Shown: positions 61,894 to 64,000 of the stretch, one piece after another
Layout: every line of letters starts with the position of its first letter
Numbering within the stretch: position 1 is the first letter of the stretch
NCBI RefSeq assembly: GCF_039543645.1
Contig: NZ_BAABKD010000009.1
Span: 558,001-622,000, forward strand
Length of the DNA: 64,000 nt
DNA from: Paenalcaligenes hermetiae
GTDB lineage: Bacteria > Pseudomonadota > Gammaproteobacteria > Burkholderiales > Burkholderiaceae_B
Reading direction: 5' to 3'
Translations under genes and position numbers: made by a program
The notes under the pieces: model-generated
Seen by the model: the letters and a program-made list of their open reading frames with translations, nothing else
What the model was told of the DNA's origin: nothing
The model's database searches: none

Positions 61894-63567
61894 ATGGATA
61901 TTCGACGCACCATCCTTTGGATGATCTTTTCCTTTTCGCTCCTGCTCCTTTGGAATAACTGGCAAGAGTACAACGGCAAACCCTCTTTGTTTGCCAATGC
62001 TCCCGTTACCGAAGAGCAGTCAGCTAACACCACGCCGGCCTCAGCGGCGGACACCACCGTACCTCAGGCTCTCAGCAGCACCAGTACAGCTCCCACTTTA
62101 CCTGAAAGCACGGTAGCCTCTGCTGATACTGAAATTATCACGGTGACCTCTGATGTGTATAAACTCAGCTTCGACACCATTGGTGCCCAGCTGGTACGAG
62201 CCGAGCTGCTTAATTACGCATCACCCGATGAAAATGCAGAGCACATGACGCTACTGGATAATTCCGCGACCTCTACCTATCTAGCTCAAACCGGAGTGGT
62301 GGGCGCGCCGGCAGGACAGTCATATCCCACTCACCTTACCCCTTTCCGCTTGATTTCGGAGCAAACCGACTTGCAATCAGGGCGTTTAGATATTGTTTTT
62401 GAGGCCACAGCAGATCAGGTTCGCGTTCTCAAAACCTATACCTTAACCGAGGGTAGCTACGATATTAAGGTTTCTCACCAAATCGAAAACCTCAGCGATC
62501 AGCCGATAGCCCCTTCGATTTACCTGCAACTGAGTCGCGATGGTAATAACCCCCCCGACTCCTCTAAGCTCTACCGCACCTTTACGGGCCCTGTAGTCTA
62601 CTCTGAAGACGATAAATTCCAAAAAATCGGTTTTTCCGATATCGATAAAAATAAAGCCAAGTACACCCAATCCGCAGACAACGGTTGGGTAGGCATGGTG
62701 CAACATTATTTTGCCTCTGCTTGGGTTCCTCCCCAGGGTCTAGAGCGTAAAAATGAGATTCTACGAGTTGCTAATAACCTCTACGCCGCACGAACCATTT
62801 TACCGGTTGGCACCTTGGCAGCTGGCGAAAGCAAAACCATCACCGCCGATCTTTGGGTAGGCCCCCAAGATCAAAAAGCCATGAGTGCCGTTGCCAAAGG
62901 CCTGGATCTTGTGGTGGATTATGGTTGGCTAACTATTATCTCTAAACCCCTGTTTACCATCTTAACTTGGTTACACAGCCTGATTGGTAACTGGGGCTGG
63001 GCAATTGTGCTACTGACCGTCTTAATTAAACTGGTCTTCTATCCGCTTTCTGCTGCCAGCTATCGCTCCATGGCAAAAATGAAGCAGGTCACCCCACGCA
63101 TGCAAGCCATTCGTGAAAAATATGCGGACGACAAGGTTAAACAAAACCAAGCCATGATGGAGCTCTACCGCAACGAAAAAATCAACCCATTAGGCGGTTG
63201 TTTACCCATGCTGGTACAAATTCCCGTCTTTATTGCACTGTACTGGGTGTTACTCGGTAGCGTAGAAATGCGTGGCGCACCATGGATTTTATGGATTCAG
63301 GACTTATCTGCCCGTGACCCATGGATGATCTTACCCGCCATCATGATGCTCACTATGTTCTTGCAGATCAAGCTCAATCCCACCCCGCCTGATCCAATGC
63401 AAGCCAAGGTCATGATGATTATGCCTTTGGTGTTTGGGGGGATGATGTTCTTCTTCCCAGCTGGGTTGGTGCTCTACTGGGTAGTTAACAACGCCCTATC
63501 TATCGCCCAGCAACAATACATCACGAGTCGAATCAACAAAGAAGAGGCCGCTAAAAAAGTCGGCTAA
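61894..63567 (+). CDS. yidC: Membrane protein insertase YidC
   Basis: Insertase of 557 residues from the ATG at 61894 (MDIRRTILW); a frame from 61867 would add nine residues without a better ribosome site. A first helix (about 5-22) is followed by a Ser/Thr/Ala-rich linker, a large periplasmic domain (about 75-345), and the insertase core of five helices (about 350-550) with MKQVTPRMQAIREKYADDK and NPLGGCLPMLVQIPVFIALY. A terminator follows. Confidence 0.97.
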   Translation: MDIRRTILWMIFSFSLLLLWNNWQEYNGKPSLFANAPVTEEQSANTTPASAADTTVPQALSSTSTAPTLPESTVASADTEIITVTSDVYKLSFDTIGAQLVRAELLNYASPDENAEHMTLLDNSATSTYLAQTGVVGAPAGQSYPTHLTPFRLISEQTDLQSGRLDIVFEATADQVRVLKTYTLTEGSYDIKVSHQIENLSDQPIAPSIYLQLSRDGNNPPDSSKLYRTFTGPVVYSEDDKFQKIGFSDIDKNKAKYTQSADNGWVGMVQHYFASAWVPPQGLERKNEILRVANNLYAARTILPVGTLAAGESKTITADLWVGPQDQKAMSAVAKGLDLVVDYGWLTIISKPLFTILTWLHSLIGNWGWAIVLLTVLIKLVFYPLSAASYRSMAKMKQVTPRMQAIREKYADDKVKQNQAMMELYRNEKINPLGGCLPMLVQIPVFIALYWVLLGSVEMRGAPWILWIQDLSARDPWMILPAIMMLTMFLQIKLNPTPPDPMQAKVMMIMPLVFGGMMFFFPAGLVLYWVVNNALSIAQQQYITSRINKEEAAKKVG

Positions 63568-63587
63568 TACCTTTTTTCTGCTCAAGC

Positions 63588-63618
63588 AAAAGCCTTCGTT
63601 TTTTACGAAGGCTTTTTT
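63588..63618 (+). terminator. Terminator of the rpmH-yidC series
   Basis: AAAAGCCTTCGT (63588-63599) pairs with ACGAAGGCTTTT (63605-63616) around a T loop, followed by more T. Confidence 0.87.
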
Positions 63619-63680
63619 TATGCTCCATAAACAAAAACTATCGCGCCCTTCAATATAATCAATTTCAATCAATATTTGGT

Positions 63681-63710
63681 TTGCGATAGACTAATTATAT
63701 CAGACTTAAT
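63681..63710 (+). promoter_or_regulatory. Candidate catalase promoter
   Basis: TTGCGA (63681-63686) and CTTAAT (63705-63710) with an 18-bp spacer form a possible promoter 22 bases before the catalase start. ATAG-N7-ATAT (63686-63700) overlaps it and resembles one half of an OxyR site, but only partly. Confidence 0.3.
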
Positions 63711-63731
63711 CATGTAATTAGGAGACTCGAT

Positions 63732-64000
63732 ATGACAAAGCGCACGATCACCACGGCCGCTGGCGCACCCGTTAGCCATAATAACAACTCCATGACCGCC
63801 GGCCCACGTGGCCCCGTGTTACTTCAAGACACATGGCTTTTAGAAAAACTGGCTCACTTTAACCGCGAACGTATCCCTGAGCGCGTCGTACACGCCAAAG
63901 GGGCTGGTGCTTTTGGCCACTTTACCGTCACCCACGACATTAGCCAATACAGCTGCGCCGATGTTTTTAAAATGGGGAAAACCACCCCCGTTTTAGCGCG
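63732..64000 (+). CDS. Catalase, 5' part only
   Basis: The first 89 codons of a haem catalase; the gene runs out of the window. The start has AGGAGACTCGAT upstream. PVSHNNNSMTAGPRGPVLLQDTWLL, EKLAHFNRERIPERVVHAKGAGAFG (catalytic His in VVHAKG) and HFTVTHDISQYS identify a monofunctional catalase of the small-subunit KatA type, which splits hydrogen peroxide. Whether it is katA or katB cannot be told. Confidence 0.92.
   Translation, partial: MTKRTITTAAGAPVSHNNNSMTAGPRGPVLLQDTWLLEKLAHFNRERIPERVVHAKGAGAFGHFTVTHDISQYSCADVFKMGKTTPVLA

Noticed and set aside
63681..63711. OxyR site upstream of the catalase gene
   Set aside because: Only a partial ATAG-N7-ATAT is found, without the second dyad of the OxyR consensus. 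It is mentioned with the promoter but not called as an OxyR site.

Overview
The window is a dense, moderate-GC chromosomal segment of a betaproteobacterium, most likely a member of the Alcaligenaceae (Burkholderiales). I infer this from the combination of gene orders: argS next to a SPOR-domain gene and dsbA, aceK inside a leucine/isovalerate degradation cluster, smg close to topoisomerase III, and gyrB-dnaN-dnaA facing rpmH-rnpA-yidD-yidC across the replication origin. I do not name a genus.

Layout. 0.1-6.8 kb: an SLC13/RCK permease converging on a five-gene minus-strand operon (LemA, two TPM-domain proteins, DUF2868, GTPase/DUF3482). 7-11.7 kb: an RhlE-type RNA helicase, an isochorismatase-fold protein that appears to lack its catalytic triad and has paired operator-like sites, release factor 3, and an unknown anchored protein. 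11.7-15.7 kb: bacterioferritin, its ferredoxin with a Fur box, an unknown membrane protein, and leuA behind a leucine-rich leader peptide and attenuator. 15.8-19.4 kb: a large Sec-exported RHS protein with a Tle1/DUF2235-like lipase tail and no visible immunity gene. 19.5-22.5 kb: argS, SPOR protein, dsbA. 22.6-33.4 kb: metC and a metallo-beta-lactamase hydrolase divergent from a liu cluster (MerR regulator, isovaleryl-CoA dehydrogenase, AceK, thiolase, both methylcrotonyl-CoA carboxylase subunits), with a palindromic operator between them. 33.5-39.7 kb: smg, a large GDYXXLXY membrane protein on the opposite strand, topoisomerase III with a histone H1-like tail, and a SET-domain methyltransferase. 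39.8-43.7 kb: AMP nucleosidase divergent from malate synthase G. 43.8-48.2 kb: mhpC and mhpB separated by a small IS200/IS605-type relic resembling an omega-RNA/right end, then an FAH hydrolase and a class-III aminotransferase. 48.2-55 kb: DNA polymerase IV and a five-gene peptide ABC importer. 55-63.6 kb: panD with a long C-terminal extension, gyrB, dnaN, dnaA, the presumed oriC, rpmH, rnpA, yidD, yidC. The window ends inside a catalase gene.

How the genes work together. IVD and MCC degrade leucine-derived acyl-CoAs toward acetyl-CoA, AceK controls the isocitrate branch point, and malate synthase G (32-44 kb) uses glyoxylate. The MerR operator probably couples the metC/hydrolase pair to the same regulator. 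The origin region carries the usual replication and membrane-insertion genes in head-to-head orientation. No rRNA, tRNA or CRISPR array was seen.

The least explained items are the LemA/TPM/DUF2868/GTPase operon, the inactive-looking isochorismatase with duplicated operators, the orphan RHS-lipase, the pairing of the H1-like topoisomerase tail with a SET methyltransferase, the solo IS605-type relic supplying the stop codon of mhpB, and the extended PanD.
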